Assembly (NCBI GenBank): GCA_959347315.1
Contig: OY365811.1
Coordinates: 29,947,904 to 30,011,903 of the forward strand
Origin: Bimastos eiseni
Taxonomy: Eukaryota > Annelida > Clitellata > Crassiclitellata > Lumbricidae
Direction: 5' to 3'
Length of the DNA: 64,000 nucleotides
The notes beneath the pieces were generated by a model. That model saw only the letters and a program-made list of their open reading frames with translations. It ran no database searches and had not been told where the DNA came from. The position numbers and the translations under genes were made by a program. Shown one piece after another: positions 63,430-64,000 of the stretch; position 1 is the stretch's first letter, and each line of letters opens with the position of its first letter.

Positions 63430-64000
63430 ACCTCTAGTTGTTGCAAAACCATTTCTGGATCTCGGCATTCGTCGCTATACCCTTTCGACGCAGCCTGGCC
63501 CAGACGCCGTGCGTGCGGTCGTGTCTTGACCGTGCACCGTGTACACCCGCATGTAGCCGAGCGTTCTTATTTCGGTGGAGGTTGGCCGACGCGACCATTG
63601 TAGTGACCTCGACCGATAGACACCGGTGGCTATTCAATCTACCGATGAACACGTGATTTATACCTCTTCTACATCCTCCTTGTACCTCGACGAATATCCT
63701 GATGTGCGTCATCTTCCACCGGTAAGGGACCACTCGTCAACACCGTCCCCATGTTATGCGAATTGATTTCAGCAGTCGTCGCTCTACCATTTCGGTGCAG
63801 CCTCACCCAGAGACTCTGAACATCCATGCCATCAGTCAGCTTTTGACAGGAATCCTCTGGTTGGTTCTTGGCTTGTGTGTGGGACATCCATTGGTGACTC
63901 TGTTAGCTTACTGTGCATTGTTTTGCTAATAATTTGTTCTAACAGTCATTGAAATAACAATCACATCATGATGCCTAGCACATAGAGCGCCTCTGAGTAG
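63430..64000. repeat. Duplicated unit of unknown origin and LINE-type trailer at the edge
   Basis: Two related segments about 308 bp apart (63465-63515 and 63773-63825) share CGTCGCT.TACC.TTTCG..GCAGCCT. On the minus strand these read WARLRRKGIATNAEI and WVRLHRNGRATTAEI. The last bases, AGAGCGCCTCTGAGTAG, equal the 3' trailer of the LINE family at 56240, so a retroelement probably continues past the window. No intact gene was found. Confidence 0.45.

Overview
This is a 64 kb piece of an animal (metazoan) nuclear genome. It is AT-rich, its genes are cut into short exons by introns of about 0.1 to 4 kb, and old and young transposable elements lie between and inside the genes. The proteins resemble vertebrate orthologues closely, and the repeats are CR1/L2-like LINEs, tRNA-derived SINEs, hAT and piggyBac elements. 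That fits an invertebrate bilaterian, but I cannot name the phylum. Nothing looks bacterial or viral.

Four protein genes can be reconstructed exon by exon, with splice phases that agree across every junction. (1) CLASRP-like, an SR-related splicing regulator, on the minus strand: ATG near 10134, eleven coding exons down to 866, probably continuing off the left edge. (2) PAAT/C10orf88-like, plus strand, 13613-18025, four exons, arranged head to head with CLASRP. (3) A polypeptide N-acetylgalactosaminyltransferase (GALNT), plus strand, 30766-44562, eleven coding exons, about 685 aa. (4) A CDK12/CDK13-like gene, minus strand, roughly 63319 to 47805, converging on GALNT. A possible extra 3' exon of unknown identity lies at 46585-46859.

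The most interesting finding is the CDK12/13-like gene. Its fold, glycine loop, ATP lysine and RS-type N-terminus are kept. However, DFG reads QFG, HRDxK reads HHDxR, and all three arginines that hold the phosphorylated T-loop threonine in CDKs are replaced (E, H and C). This looks like a spliced, in-frame pseudokinase rather than random decay.

The 12 kb between PAAT and GALNT (18.7-30.7 kb) holds no convincing gene. It contains a TTAA-flanked piggyBac-like relic with a LINE nested in it and several LINE fragments. An almost complete hAT transposon (36528-39427, perfect 8-bp target duplication, one stop and one frameshift) sits in a GALNT intron. Other short inverted-repeat elements with clear target duplications lie at 2859, 11706, 12131, 35556, 50201 and 62060. 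Minisatellites occur at 4919, 18270 (PAAT 3'UTR) and 61189. All identifications come from reading the sequence and from family knowledge; no database search was run.
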